NCBI GenBank assembly: GCA_027924585.1 | Contig: BSBM01000372.1 | Coordinates: 30,188,001 to 30,252,000, forward strand | DNA length: 64,000 bases | From: Larix kaempferi | Taxonomy: Eukaryota; Streptophyta; Pinopsida; Pinales; Pinaceae | Direction of reading: 5' to 3' | Shown: positions 43,801 to 57,337 of the stretch, one piece after another | Numbering within the stretch: position 1 is the stretch's first letter | Layout: each line of letters opens with the position of its first letter | Notes under the pieces: model-generated | Database searches by the model: none | What the model was told of the DNA's origin: nothing | Seen by the model: only the letters and a program-made list of their open reading frames with translations | Position numbers and translations under genes: made by a program

Positions 43801-44879
43801 TCAAGCAAGCCCCCAGGGCTTGGTATGCCAAAATGGATGCTTTTTTGCTCTCAATTGGTTTCTGTCGATGCAAGTCTGATCCAAATGTTTATTTGCAGCA
43901 TTGTGATGATAATTTTCAGGTCATTGTACTGTATGTTGATGATCTCTTAATTACAGGGAGCTGCACCAAACAAATTGGCTCAATTAAAGCTTCTTTGCAT
44001 AGTGAATTTGCCATGAGCGACCTAGGATTGCTAAGGCAATTTTTGGGTTTGGAAATTGAGCAATCTGAGAGAGGTATATTGCTGAGTCAACCTAAGTATG
44101 CTTCAGACCTGTTATTCAAGTTTAAAATGGCTGAATGTAAGGCAGCCAAGTGCCCATTCCTTTCAGGCATAAAACTAGGTGAATTTGAAGACTCTCCATT
44201 GGTGGATTGCACTCTCTACAGGAAGCTAGTTGGAAGTTTGTTGTACCTTACACATACAAGACCTGATTTGTCTTATGCTGTAAGTGCTGTAGCAAGGTAT
44301 ATGCAGCAGCCACATGAGATCCATTGGAAGGCAGCCAAAAGGATCCTTCATTATGTCCAAGGAACAAAGAGCTTTGGGATACACTATGCAGCTGGTTCTT
44401 CACTTCAACTAGCTGGATTTTCTGATTCCGATTGGGCGGGAGATCCCATCGATATAAAGTCCACTTCAGGTTTTGTGTTTATGTTTGCTGAAGGTCCCAT
44501 TTTCTGGTCAAGTAAGAAACAACATACAATTTCTCTTTCATCAGCAGAGGCCGAGTACAGGGCAGCAGTGAACGCAGCCACACAGTGTGTTTGGTTGCAA
44601 GGCATTCTTCGGGAGTTTGGTGTTGCTATTGATTCTCCAACCAATATTTGGGTGGATAATCAAAGTGCCATCAAGATATCTACTGATCCAGTACAGAGGC
44701 AAAGAACAAAGCACATTGAGATCCACATGCATTACATTCGGGGCTTGGTGCATGACAGGGTGATTTCATTGCAGTATTGCCCATCCACCGAGCAAACTGC
44801 AGATATTTTCACCAAGTGCTTTACTGAGAAGACCTTCACTCACTTGAGAGATTTGATTGGAGTGAGTGATGGATGGTGA
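40851..44879 (+). pseudogene. gag-pol: Copia gag-pol polyprotein with one in-frame stop
   Basis: The ATG at 40851 (MEANQMLLTPFNF) is chosen because no ATG precedes it in this frame. Counting residues from 40797, gag ends in a zinc knuckle CTYCHMGWHPESSC at ~271. The protease motif DSGAS is at 338. The pre-integrase HHCC part precedes integrase with D534, D597 and E633 (D-35-E spacing kept). A TAA at 43413-43415 interrupts the frame between integrase and RT; the same frame continues to 44879. RT has the YVDD box at 43932-43943, and RNase H shows DSDWAGD, SSAEAEY and WVDNQSA. Everything but the stop looks functional. Confidence 0.95.
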
Positions 44880-45065
44880 TTGCTGCAATTTAATTGCAGG
44901 TTCAGCCCCATGTCCATTTTAGAGTGAAGTTTTTATCCCATGAGGTTTTACTTCTTTTCCTCGGTTCATATGGACAAATAAAATTTCTGTTTGTAATGAG
45001 GTGACTTGAGCCTTTGTTGCCAAGGCCTCCCACTTATCTTTCATGAGTTGTACTAAGTTCTGGTT

Positions 45066-45074
45066 AAGGGGGGG
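45066..45074 (+). other. Copia polypurine tract
   Basis: AAGGGGGGG immediately before the 3' LTR start, the plus-strand primer site. Confidence 0.9.
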
Positions 45075-45762
45075 TGTTAGAACTGTAATCCACACTTAGT
45101 ACCATAATCCATAAATTTTTATTGCTCATGTGCTTAATTAAACCATAGTTTGGACTAGGTGACTATAGTTGGTCAAATACCCACTTTTGAGAGTGTTCAC
45201 ACCCACTTCCAAGCAAACCAGTTCACCCAGCCTCCTGTTTTGTCCACAAGTGCGCCCTCATTAATTGCTGGTGCGCCCTCTCTCCTTGTTTTGGGGAATT
45301 TCAGTTGACCAAGGGCGCTAGGGTGGATTTTGCCCATTTTTGGCTAGATTTGGAGCATTTAATGCTCCCTTGGGCCCCCCAAACTCCTCTACTTGCTCAC
45401 CCACGCCTGCCTTGAGCTCATTAATGACCCATCATGCTTCAGCCACCTCCACACCAGAATTCGTGACTGTTTGGGGTGATTGGGATTGAGTTGGACCCAC
45501 CTAGGGGGGATTGAGGCCCATTTGGCATTTTTGACTTGTACACTCAGCTTGAGCCACCTAATGCTCTCGAATTTCTCATGGATGTAATAAAAACCTGTTA
45601 CTAACATTTTCACATGTTAGACAGTCAGTTAATCAAGAGATTCAACATACATTGTGTGTAAAATTATCTTCTTTTTCAATTTTTTCCACCAGTTTTGCAA
45701 ATTAATTCGATTTTGTGAGGTTCTCCATAGCTCCTAGATCTTCTGTGATCAAAATACTCACA
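45075..45762 (+). repeat. Copia 3' LTR
   Basis: 688 bp, same ends as the 5' LTR, followed by GTAGA. No length differences from the 5' LTR were seen. Confidence 0.97.
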
Positions 45763-45767
45763 GTAGA

Positions 45768-48700
45768 AATGCACAAAAATAAGAGCGTTGATGTAAAAGT
45801 AGAGTACATCATTGATAGAAAGCAATTAATATGTTCTATAAAAGTCTAAATAAACTCATAATATAAATTCTAATGGAATACATGAAATGAAAAGATGGTT
45901 CCTATGACCTACCCTTGAGTGGGTCCTACACAAAGGAGCTCTTGGAACCCTAAAATACTCTTCAAAAAACAAAAATTTAGTTAATTTTCCTTTTTTATTC
46001 AAAAAATGTTGTATAACAAGGAGGCCAAAACTTTGTATCGTCAACACAATTCAAACTAATCTCCAACAACATAATAAAAAATGAAATAAAAACTTAGTAA
46101 ACTAACTCTATCATGTAAGCCTCTCTATATATATTGAAACACTGCTAAAGATCCTAACTAATCCAATCAATCAGATCTTTGATTGATGGATGGTTTGTAT
46201 TTGAATGTCTCTTTTTCAACCTAGCTGAGTTAACAGGGTTATTCTCCCTCCTCTACTAATTTGAATTCCAAAGTACCGCTAAGATTTGGAGGAGGTTGGA
46301 CTACTTGAGAAGTCAATTGATGTCTCCCAATGTTGGAAATTTGATGGTCATTCTTCAGTTATGAAGGGGGGGGGTTCCTTGAATTTATCATCCCCTCAAT
46401 CGATTGAGATGTGATGGATAAGAGGATCAATGGTATCACCTCTTGATGGATTGTCATGATTTTACTTCAAAATATTTCAATCATTGTTGCATTGGTCCTT
46501 CTACCAGGGAAAATTTTAGGGCTAAATTTTTCCCATGGGCTAAGTTTCCATGTCTTTTTCTTTCCAAAAACATATTTGCTAATTTACATTTTTTCCTAAA
46601 ATATTTCGACTAAATTCTATAGGATAAAAGTTAACCAAATTTATCTATAAACTATATAAAATCCTTAGAAATTTGAATTCTTTTACAAAAATATCACCAT
46701 ACATTTTATGGTTGGATTTTTAAGAATTAGTAATATTCTCCAAGGTTTCTACACTTTAAGATAAGTATGGATCCTTAAAATTTTCCATGCTTTTTGTTAA
46801 CCATATCACATTAGTCCATGTAATGAAAACTATAAAATAAATTAAAAAACACTTAAGATACTAGACATACAACATTGCATTCATTTGAAAATCATACTCA
46901 TTCAAATAAGCATAATCCAAAATCATCCAGTTTGGTCATTTAAAAGTAATAATGTATAGGAAGGGATTAAGTTCTTGAGGGAAATGTATTAACAATTATG
47001 ATAACAAGATGGACAATAAATGGTATTCTAAGGGTCCATCACCTTCTTCCAATGTGAAGGGGGTTACATCACATCGTGTAAGGATCAATTCAATTATTGA
47101 CTTATACTTTAGAATGTTAAAGGAACCTTACATTCCTCTGTCCATAACAAATTATTACTATTCTTAATGAATCATGATATGTCTTGGAAATAATTTCTTG
47201 ATTGACCAACCCATAAGTTATTTTTTTTACCAATTGGATTCCTCAAAACATTGACAAACCTATCAGATCTAGGTTACCCTTCATCTTCCATGAGGAATTA
47301 GAGTTCTCCCCGTTGATATGATTAATAACAAATTTTGAATTCCATGTAAGAAATAATCCTTCTTGAATCCTCTTCTAAGAGATTCCTTTACACCAAGGAC
47401 TAGGTAGACATTCAATCTCCACTTGATTATTGGTTTTGATCTCCAAGAACTTGGCATGAAAACTCTTGTTTCCCTTGCTAGGAATGTATTAGCATTTTTG
47501 TCCACGTCAAAGTTATACTTATCCAGCACAGAGAAGAATTATCCCATATATAATTGTAAGTTTCCTTGATTAACTCTTGACCATTAATGGGGAGGCTCGA
47601 GGTGACTAAATTAAGAGCAAACAACAAAGTAAACTTTGAAGTACACTTAATCTCAAATTTTCATTAGAAGATAATTATATTTTAAGTATTAGATTACAAT
47701 TTATTTATATTAGAATTTTTAATATGAGTTAAATAAGTAGTGTTTTTTTTAAATAAATCTGGTGAATTTGATTTCCCTTTGTTATTCTAATATTTTTTGA
47801 ACGAAACTATTTAATGCAGCTCTTAATCGTCTTCAACTATTGATTTGAACATTATAAAGTTTGTTGAATAAGTGTGCCACTTCGTGAAAGCTTGTATGAT
47901 TATACTCCTATCCCACCATGTTTTGTAGGTGGTTAGGGATTGAATTGTACAAGTGTTGGGTGTCCTTATCCACTCCCAATGCATTGGTCCTAACCTCATC
48001 AAGTTACTTTAAAGTATGATAGCCAATGCATTAAATATGAGCAATGACTTTGCTAAAGGATATGCATAATGCACTAAATATGAGAAATGAATTTGCTAAA
48101 GGCTATGATGCAATCATGCATATGTTCATCATCCTTACCAGAGAGAGACACATAAACCTAGATGATGAGATTGTATGTCCCACTAAAAGGGTTAGTGAGA
48201 ACAGATGGTAGTGACATCACAATGTTCAATTTGAGGGCTTTGAGAAAATACATAGCTCTAGTAGATTAAGAACCCACCTTGTTTGGAAGAAGTATTCAAG
48301 AGAACATTCTCTATGGAAAATAAAACACAATCAAGGTGGAGATGATAGAATTTTCCAAGGCTTACAATGCTCACCAAACACTAAGTAAATACTGCAGATG
48401 AAATAGAAACAACTTATTTATGCAATAAATTAATATATATTCAATCGGTGGAAATTGAAATAGACTATTTATGCAATAACTTAGGACATATTAAATAGAT
48501 CCAATGAAATTAAATTGGTTTTGTTCAATTCTTTGGAGGATGGATATGAAACAAACTGTTGAGACACAATAGTACAAGATCACATCATAGATTTCAATGA
48601 TGTTGAAAAGGACACGACTTAGTGTCTCTTTAGTTTCCTTCCTACCAAGCATACAAGCATGAACAACAACCAAATGGAAATGCTCTCTATCAGGAACACA

Positions 48701-49556
48701 ACCATGTCTAAGATATGTATTCACTCACTTGTGGGAAGACCCAGGTTCACTACGACATAGACCAAAAAATCCTAAGATATTGGTCATTTCGGAATCACCT
48801 GCGAACACGTGAATTCTCACATGAAGTACCTATGGGTACTACAGGAACCACGTTTTTGCAGCAGCAAAGGGGAGGGAAATATGTTCTACAATCACACCCA
48901 TTAACAGAACCTCTACATAAATCAATTTAAACCACAGACTAATATATTGAGTACATCTACTGCGCAGTATATTGTAATTGAGAACATTTACGTCTTATTG
49001 TCATGTCATTGCATATTTATCATTTTAACAACAACATGTAAACAAAACAACAAACATACTCATAGACATTCACATACACAAGACACCCGATATTTTTACG
49101 GGGAAACCCAATTGGGAGAAAACCATGTAATGCTTTGTTATTCATTAATCACATTACATAAAGCATTCCATCTTCATCTTCTTACAGATCTGTGCACACA
49201 ACCTGCAGACTGCAACCCTTACAAAACCCTTCAGTTACACAAAATTCATACATGGGACCACTTACTCTTCTTCACGCTCTCTTTACAACAACATTCCATC
49301 CAAAATTATCAATAGCCTTCTCTGCCCAACCCGTTACATATTTATAGTATTGGAATAGCCCACGTAGACCACTAAGTGGACCAAAAATACTAACTTACTC
49401 CATAACTTATTCTAACCACTTTATTGGTTGACGTGATCAACCACTACTCTTTCCTGCTTTTATGACACTATGTCAGAGTTCGTCCTTCTTTTGTGGGTGT
49501 GCTTCCTTTTGACCACTTCGCTACGTAACCCCCTTTCACATCAACACAAAACTAGT
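45768..49556. other. AT-rich DNA, no gene recognised
   Basis: No family motifs in any frame. A short - strand frame at 47281-47529 and a local ~50-bp repeat near 48014-48105 (TAAATATGAG, TTTGCTAAAGG) are the only structure seen. The words near 49085-49125 (ACCCGATATTTTTACGGGG) look like retroelement LTR sequence, unplaced. It may be the 3' LTR side of G4. Confidence 0.4.
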
Positions 49557-52545
49557 TCAAAAATATCCTAGGGCCAATAGGCCCCCAACACCCACATGTT
49601 GCTCATCCCGAGCAACTCTAGCTTTCTCCCACAGAGTCTTACATGATGCCAAAAAAATGGCATATATCTCCTTTGATGCTTTGACTATCCCTTCTACCTT
49701 ATCTGCCTGCTTCTTTAGCTCATCCACTAATTGTGTAGATACTTCCACCTTTGATCATTCTTCAACTATCTGCATAACTTTCTGTATCTCTGTGTAACCT
49801 TCTCCAATGATTTAAAAGATTCTTACAACTTCATTCTGCAATGTTTCGAGCCTTTGACTCATTCGTTGTTGTTCCTCCCTTAGATGATTTACCTTTTCGT
49901 GCAGCCTTTTTCTTTCTGCAACCTTGGTCATTCTTTCCAATGGTGGTAAATTCTTGATAAGATCCTTCAGCTTTGCAGGCCTAGACTGCATGTCTTCTGG
50001 CCTTGTTGTCACCCTTTGTAGCTCTTCGTCATCCATCAACGCTTCCCAAGCTTGTGAACTTTCATTGAATATATTTGTGCATTCCCCCTCTAAGGCCTTA
50101 ATACAATCAATTGATGCTTTCACTGCATCCTCCCTCTATTCTTGAACTTTTGAAGGTGTACTGGGCACCAACTGCACCTCCAACTCACTTATTTTGATCC
50201 AAAACCCTTTAATATCTTCGTTGAGGCTCAAAATTTTTCCTTCTATGGGTGTCGCTTCTTCCTTATCGATCTATGGACCTGTGCTGCAAGTCGCCTCCAT
50301 GAATTTCTGTAATTTTTCCTTCTGCTCTACAATCTCATCCTTCTCCTACTGAATCTCTCTATATTTGTCTCGGATTTCATCCCTTTCTACACCACACTTC
50401 TTCATTTCAGCAAAGTTATGTTCTTCGCGACCCTTTATTTCTTCTGTTATTCCTTGGTGTAGGTCATCATATATATGGGTAACTTTTCTAGCTTCAACTC
50501 AACATGTCTTGAGGCATGGAATCTGACCTATAACTCTTCTGCTGGAAAAATTAATTCTTTTGGCATCGACATTACAACTCTTTGTTGCACATCGGAGGAT
50601 GGTTGTGGCATTGTCCTTGCTTCCCTACCCAAGTGACTTTGCTGCTTAGCTACTGAGTGAACTGTTGATATCCTTATATTTATGAGTGCTTGACGCAACT
50701 CAGTCAACTACACTTTTATCCCTATGAAAAAATCTAAGTGCATATATTTTGACTTCTGCCATATGTCTTCTGTAGTATCTTTTAACCTATCCGCCAACAT
50801 TTTGATGTCATCTTCTATCAAGGACATATCTACACTGCAATTGTGTGATTTTCTCTTTGTCCTCTTTCCTTTATCACTTTCCGAAGCTTTCCTACTTTCC
50901 CTGACCGCGGGGTCAATTTGCGTCACACTGGATTATTTCTCACCTTCCTGTGATGGGTCATGTTCTTCACTTGCTCCACCTGGTCCTCTAGATACATGTT
51001 CTCCTTGTTGGTCTTTCCCATGCTCTGCTATACTGTTCTGCTATTATGTTGTCTCACGTCACATCTTGCGTAATTTTCTCTGCAAGAACTAGCTTCTTCC
51101 ATTCTTGATTCCATTCCTAGATAATCCTGGTTACATCTTCTTCCTCTAACTTATAATGTGTAGGTAACCATTCATTATTTGGATCCATCCTCGCTTGCAC
51201 AAACATGAACTATAGACTAGCTTTAAACTAGATAATATTTCTGAATAGGTCTACAACACAAGGATCCATACGAGGGGTTCATTGAATGTGATACTAGATA
51301 CCCTCATTATAAACATAAAATGTGACATTCGTGTCCTTTTGTCGGTATGCGTTGTCACTGTGCCATAAATATGCATACCGCATAGCGAAATAGTTCCCTG
51401 CCTGGTTTGCAAACTATGATTCCTTCATCTCGTTCTAGGAAACTAATGCAATCAAAATGATTAACCAAGAATAGTGAAATGGACAACCTTTCTCATGTGC
51501 GTCGAGGCAATCACTCAGAAACTCATTGAGTAGGTCCAGCGTCGCTCAGTTCAACTGGACACCTTCGACACATTGCTCGGCCAATGCTATTACTAACATG
51601 GAAAACTGATTGGGGTGACACTTCCTCATTAATTTGCTAGCCAACACCCATATCGCAAATCTCTCTCATAGATCATCAATAGAATCTATGTCATATCCTT
51701 GAGTGCTCTTCTCCAACCCGTACTTATCCTTCATTTTATCTGCAAGCTCCTTGTCCTTTTCTTTTCCCACAAATTAGGATGATAGGTGTGGTCGTGCAGA
51801 TGGAAAACCTGTAATCCTCAACACTAAGTCAGTATCTATCGAAATTTTCTAGTCTAACCATAGAAATCCTCCATGCACACATACTAAGAGCTGCTTCACA
51901 CAAGTAATAACTTTTGCACTACGATCAAAGTGAGGTATTTCTAGAAGGGCCAATATGCCATATTTCTCCAATCCTCTATCCCATGGTTGTTGTTCAACAA
52001 CATGAGCAGTCATGTCTTCATGACGCACCTCCACTAAGTATTTCTCTGGAGAAAACTCCAGGAAATTCTTATTGAACAATTCATGATTTGCATATTTAAG
52101 GTTTGGCACTTTTCACAGCATGTCACTTTCCTTCTCGACTCCTTTTGATATTTCTGGTGTATGCAAAGTATACATCACGTCCTTGATCAACTGTACTGGT
52201 TTGGAATTCTACTTCTTGGGTAGCACATATGATGGAAAAACATACATCATGTTGGATGTCGAGGCCTTTGCATCACGTCTTCCTTTGGTGCGGGCTTCCA
52301 TGTTATTTTCCTGTGTTGACTTTCTTTCTAGTGCAGGCGGACTTCATGTCACTATTGGTGTCACCGAAGGTACTGATATTGCTACTACCTCTGGTTCTGT
52401 TGAGCTCTGTGATATTCCTGACTCCATGAATTCTCTGACAATTTCCTCAAGTGATTTATCATGCATAATTAGACACACTCCTCCACAACACTTTAGTTTC
52501 TCATCTTTGCTCTTAGCTCAATTCTTAACAATCGCTCGACAATAA
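49557..52545 (-). pseudogene. Decayed coding region with coiled-coil C-terminus, near G4 3' end
   Basis: Open pieces on the - strand follow one order. 51849-52109 (KYGILALLEIPHFDRS) leads into a broken stretch with ITGFPSARP-like sequence to about 51220. Then come 50708-50926 (Lys/Ser-rich, then IEDDIKMLADRLKD), 49812-50123 (coiled coil: NHLREEQQRMSQRLETLQNE) and 49557-49748. The order globular, charged linker, coiled coil is the same as in the LTR-borne ORF of G3, though sequence similarity is not obvious. It lies downstream of G4 integrase, so it could be in the G4 3' region or LTR. Several stops; function unknown. Confidence 0.45.
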
Positions 52546-52969
52546 TGAATTGATCTTCATTCCCTTGTGCTTTTAACACCCCTCCATCATGTCTTGTCAC
52601 TGTACTAAATCTAGATCTAGCGTATCTGACCAAATCTCCCTTGTGATTTAACTAATCCAACATTTATTTTCCTTAATAATCATGAAATCATTTAACACAC
52701 TCCTGCCGTGTCTTGCATTAAATGCAATCATTTCATAATCAACCAACACTTTTTGTAATCAATGCACCACTTCATTACTTCCAACATATTTTTTATTTTT
52801 ATTTTTTCATAGTCGACATATCTACATCTATACATGCATTCCTATGTAACTTCAACATTTTCCTACTCCTATGTGCAGACTCCTCTAGGGTCTAGTGCCT
52901 ATTTCAACTGCACTCATCACCTAGATGTCACAGTTCTATGCATACCTAATGAAGGAAAGTGCAACTATC

Positions 52970-53238
52970 TTTGTACAGTTTTAGTCGACTCTCATTAACT
53001 AACCCATCCATAACTTTCCCTTTCAATTTTTGCAATTTCACAACACCCCTTTTGTTACATACTTAATCACATAAGATCCTAACCAATGCATTTTGAACTT
53101 ACCAAGGTGTTTGAGAACCTATTGTCATAAAGGAGAATTAAGTCTCCCACCTGGAACTTCTTTTTCTTTATATAATGGTGATCATGCTACGCCTTCTCCC
53201 TTGCCTTTTGTACTTGTTGATGGAAACTTGCAATAAAT
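52970..53238 (-). pseudogene. pol: G4 integrase C-terminal piece, left of LINE-3
   Basis: The - strand reads EEDIFIASFHQQVQKAREKA, then KKKFQVGDLILLYD and a degenerate tail. This is the C-terminal domain of gypsy integrase with the GDLVLL-type motif. It joins directly to 59421 onward if LINE-3 and one target duplication are removed. Confidence 0.82.
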
Positions 53239-53496
53239 ATGTCTTCTTCTAATTTTTTTTTCCAAGGAAAAAAACGTAATTTCATTAAAGATAATCAAAT
53301 TACATTATGTATAAGAGCTTCGATGAGCCCTTTTGGTAATAAGCTTTTCAACTTCCAGTATCAGAAAGTCATCAAAAAATTAGAGTTTGCAATCTCTCCA
53401 GGGAGCTCTACCCCAAACAAAACTATTATACAAAAGTGTCCATAAGACCACTATATATGTAGTTAACTAATCAGTAAAATATTTTTTGGTGACGCA

Positions 53497-56400
53497 TCAA
53501 ATGTTTTTTGTTCCAGTCCCTTCGATGAAGGGCCTGTGATAGTATTCATGGAAGATTCCATTGTCCCGTTCCAAAACTTTCCACTGTCCAAGTGGAAGGG
53601 TCAGGCCTTTATTTGATAAGTTGTCAGCTTTACAGTTCCTTTCCCTGTAGACATGTTGACATGTGAAAGTGTCAAAAATACCAGTTAACCTCAGGCTATT
53701 TGCTAACATAGTGCTTAAAATCAAATTGTGGCACCGCTGTAGTTGATTTATCCAGAGAAAAAGTAGTTGATTTAGTTGATAATAATCATGGAGTCACCGA
53801 AGACTTGTAAGTGTGTGCATTGTTTTTCCAGAGAAAAAGTAAGCAGAAGTTTTATAGCATAGAGTTCTGCAAAGTTGTTTGAGCCACTTCCCAGCCCCAT
53901 GTAAATCTTGTAAGAGTGGTGTTGAGAGAGAAACAAAATCGCGCCCCCACCACAAAGATCATTTTGTGAAGTGCCATCGAAAAAATCCCAGGGCTGTGAG
54001 TGATTTATGATTTTAGTAGTGATGTTGCGAGGAATTGCTTGAAATTTTTCCTGTGGGAAATGGGAGAGGATTGAAATGCTTCGTTTTTCAAGATATTAGG
54101 GGTAGTGGAAATGCCAAGGAAAATATGTTGGTTCCGTGCGATCCATATACCCCAGATTGCAATCAAAGGTAAAGCACGTATGTAAGCAGTGTCCAGAGAA
54201 TCGTTCCAATGTCTCCAAGCCTCTTCAACAGTATTCCCGTCCCAAGAGCAGGCAGTCGGGTGTATAGTTTTTAATATATACCGAAGACCTTTTGTGAAGG
54301 GGCAGTTAATGAAGAGGTGAAAAGGAGTTTCCTCATCCTGTTTGTAGAGTGTGCACCAACTTGGACCTTCAATATATATATATTTTTATACGGTCCCAAG
54401 TAGGGATCCGGTTGGCTAGGGTGCACCACATGAAAATTTTTGTTTTCGAGGGGTAGTGGGATTTCCAAATCTTTTGCCACCACCAAATTCTCTCCACACT
54501 TTGATGCTTTTGTTCCATCAATAATTTGTAGCCCAGTTTAGGAGTGTATCTGCCATTTGAGGTCGGTGACTAGATGAGTTCGTCACTTGAATCAAATATC
54601 CGTGCATGTGAGAGTCTCAAAGCAATGAGATACTCAATCCAGTGTAATTCCAGGGAATCCAAAATCTCCAGATCCACCGAGTTTCTCCACCCCTGTTGCC
54701 AGAGGGATGTAGTACGTGGATCCGCAACCTGATGTAAGTGATAAATACCCTTTTGATTTAGGAAAAGGATGAGAGGAATAGGGAGGATATGTTTTTTATG
54801 GAACCCGAGCCAAGGGTCAGTTCCAATGTGAATATGAGTGTCGTTTCCCACCTTCCAGGAAATCCCCTGTGTCATGAGAGAGAGAGAAGCCAGAACTGCT
54901 TTCTAGATAACCGAAATCCCATGCCAAGGCTTAAGAGGATTTCACAGCCAGTGTAGAAGAGTGTCAGGTGCAATATACTTCTGTGTAACTACCTCCGTCC
55001 AAAGCTTATCAGTAGTAATTAATATCCAGCCAACCTTTGCAGCCTGTGATGTTGCAAAAGTGTGAATATGTTTCAGGCCCCAGCCCCCCAAGGATTTTGG
55101 TAACGCAAATCTCTCCCAGTTTACCCAAGGTGTAACAATTGTTTTCGAGTGTCCTGACCAAAGAAATCAGAAGCAGAGTTTTCTAGCTTTTTCCAAGATG
55201 CCCTTTGGGATCCAAGCTAGTGCCATCCAATAGACCAAGATGGCCTCCAGTACAGATTTAGCAAGAACAAGGCGACTAGCTCGGTAGAGCCATCTGTTGC
55301 TCCAAATCATCAACCTCTTCTCCATTTTTGCAATGAGCTAATTCCAATTACAGATTTTGTATCCATTTGGATTGAGCTGAAAACCCAGGTATTTTAAGCC
55401 TTCATCTAGCAAAAGGATTTCATAGGGAAAGAGGGTGAGATACCTGTGTCGTTCATCGGCGTTCAAACCATAGAGTGTTATAGAAGACTTTTGAATGTTT
55501 AGGACCATTCCTGTAGCCGCTTGAAAAAGTTTCAAGATGAGGTCCAGTTGTTCGGCCTCCATGATAGTACCATCGCAGAAGAGTAGGATATCATCCACAA
55601 AGAGTAGGTGGGAGAGATGAAGATTGTTGGTGATGAGAATACCCTGGAAAGAGCCCTGGAGAATAGAATCAATAATAGCACGACTGAGACCTTATTCCAC
55701 CAAAAGGAAAAGAAGGGGGGATAATGGGCAGCCCTGATGCAATCCCCTTTCAGCACAAAAGAAAGTAGTAGGTGATCCATTGATGAGTACAACAAAAGAG
55801 GCTGTGGAGATGCAGCTCATCATCCAATTTATGAAGGCATAATCAAAACCCAGATGTGTCATTAACGTACGCAGGTAAATCCAACTTACCCTATCAAAAT
55901 CCTTAGAGAGATAAATTTTTATGATTGTGCCTTTGATGCCTTTCAATTTTTGTGAGTGTAATCCTTCCCATGCGACGCCAATGGTTTCATGGATCTTCCT
56001 GCCTTACAGGAAGCCAAATTATTCCTTAGAGATGAAATTGGAGAGAACACTTTTCATCCGTTTTGCCATGATCTTTGCCACGAACTTGTAGGTAATATTG
56101 CAAACATATATAGGTCGGAACTCATTCATATAAGTAGGCTTATCCGATTTTGGAATGAGAGCTATAAATGCGGCATTTAAGGGCGGGTGGATGAGGCCAC
56201 CAATTCTGGATTCTTCGACAAGTAGTAACAGATCCAAGCCAATAGTGTTGAAATATTCCAGGAAGAATTTGATCGTCCAACCATCAGGTCTAGGGATCTT
56301 GTCTTTTTGAAAGCTGTGTAGAGTTTCCTTTAGTTCCTCCTCTGATATTTCCTCCATTAGGTTCTAATTATCTTCAGCTATAACTGCTCCAAGAAAATAT

Positions 56401-57315
56401 TGTGAGAGTCGAATGACTTCAACAATATTTGCTCGTCTTGGTTCCGAGAAGAGGGTTTTGAAATGAGTGGTGCCAAAGGAGGCCAAATCTTCAAAAGAGG
56501 TGATGAACTTGTCTTGTTCTGTATGGAGATCCCAGATGGTATTTTGTGCCTTCCTACCCTTTGCATATGCCTGAAAAAAATTTGGTGTATTCATCACCCC
56601 CCATGATCCAGATCGCCCTGCTATTTAGTCTCCAAATTGCCTCTTTTTCTAGGAGGAGTTTTTTGCGTATGCCTTCCAGGTTTTGTAAGGTAGTAGTAGA
56701 CTCCTCAGAGAGGAAACTGCCACCATCGGTGTCCTGTAAGCAAGGGAGTTCCAATTCAACACGAAGTAATTCACTCTTGTCTCTTTCCTTCTTTTGGAAA
56801 GCCCAATATTTTAATAGAATTTTGATTCTAGAAAGATTTTTGACAAAATGAGGAGCAACATAGGATCCATCTCCCTACTGGTAGGGGATCACAGAATTTT
56901 TTATAATATTTGAAACCTCCTCCTCTTTCATCCAGGCAGCGCAAAGTTTGAAAGGACTAGGTGGTTTTGAAGAGTTTCCCAAGATTTCAAGGAAAATAGG
57001 ATGATGATCAAAAATCCCACCCAAGTCCACCCATTGAAAAAACCTATAATTTTGACCTACCAGTGCTTCAGCCAGCAGGAAGCAGTCCAGACGCTTTTCA
57101 ATTCTTCCATCTCCAGTTCTACGATTTGACCAAGTGGGCTTCAATTTCAGAGGTTGAATGTCAATAACTCGGGTTTCCTGTAGGAGTAGATGAAAGTATC
57201 CCAAAGTTTCCTGTAACAAGAAAATGTCCGACTCATTTAGGGAAATCAATCGTTTAAGAGAAAGTTTTTTTGGTTTACTTTCCAAACCCCGACAGTTTAG
57301 AGACAATAGTTTCAT
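53497..57315 (-). pseudogene. LINE-3 ORF2: endonuclease-RT-RNase H
   Basis: The ATG at 57315 starts MKLLSLNCRGLES. After LLQETLG the sequence jumps within ~25 residues to PTWSNRRTGDG, so roughly 100 or more residues of the endonuclease core are missing while the frame stays open. RT pieces: 56019-56597 (KDKIPRPDGWTIKFF, AFIALIPKSDKP), 55692-55946 (DFDRVSWIYL, NGSPTTFF, LHQGCPLSP) and 55338-55598 (box VDDILLF). The post-RT region lies at 54570-54875, zf-RVT at 54271-54486 and the RNase H C-terminus at 53497-53724 (RERNCKADNLSN). Stops and shifts separate the pieces. Confidence 0.82.
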
Positions 57316-57337
57316 TGATTTGACCCCACAAGGGAAA

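Larger units (their letters stand above)
40023..45762 (+). mobile_element. Complete Ty1/copia retrotransposon
   Basis: A 5740-bp element with two LTRs of equal length (688 bp), target duplication GTAGA (40018-40022 and 45763-45767), a tRNA-iMet primer site, one long gag-pol frame and a polypurine tract. By eye the LTRs differ at about ten positions (~1.5%), so it is the youngest datable insertion in the window. One in-frame TAA in pol is the only visible defect. Confidence 0.97.

Noticed and set aside
48947-49315. 122-codon + strand frame rich in Thr/His
   Set aside because: No motif; overlaps LTR-like non-coding sequence.
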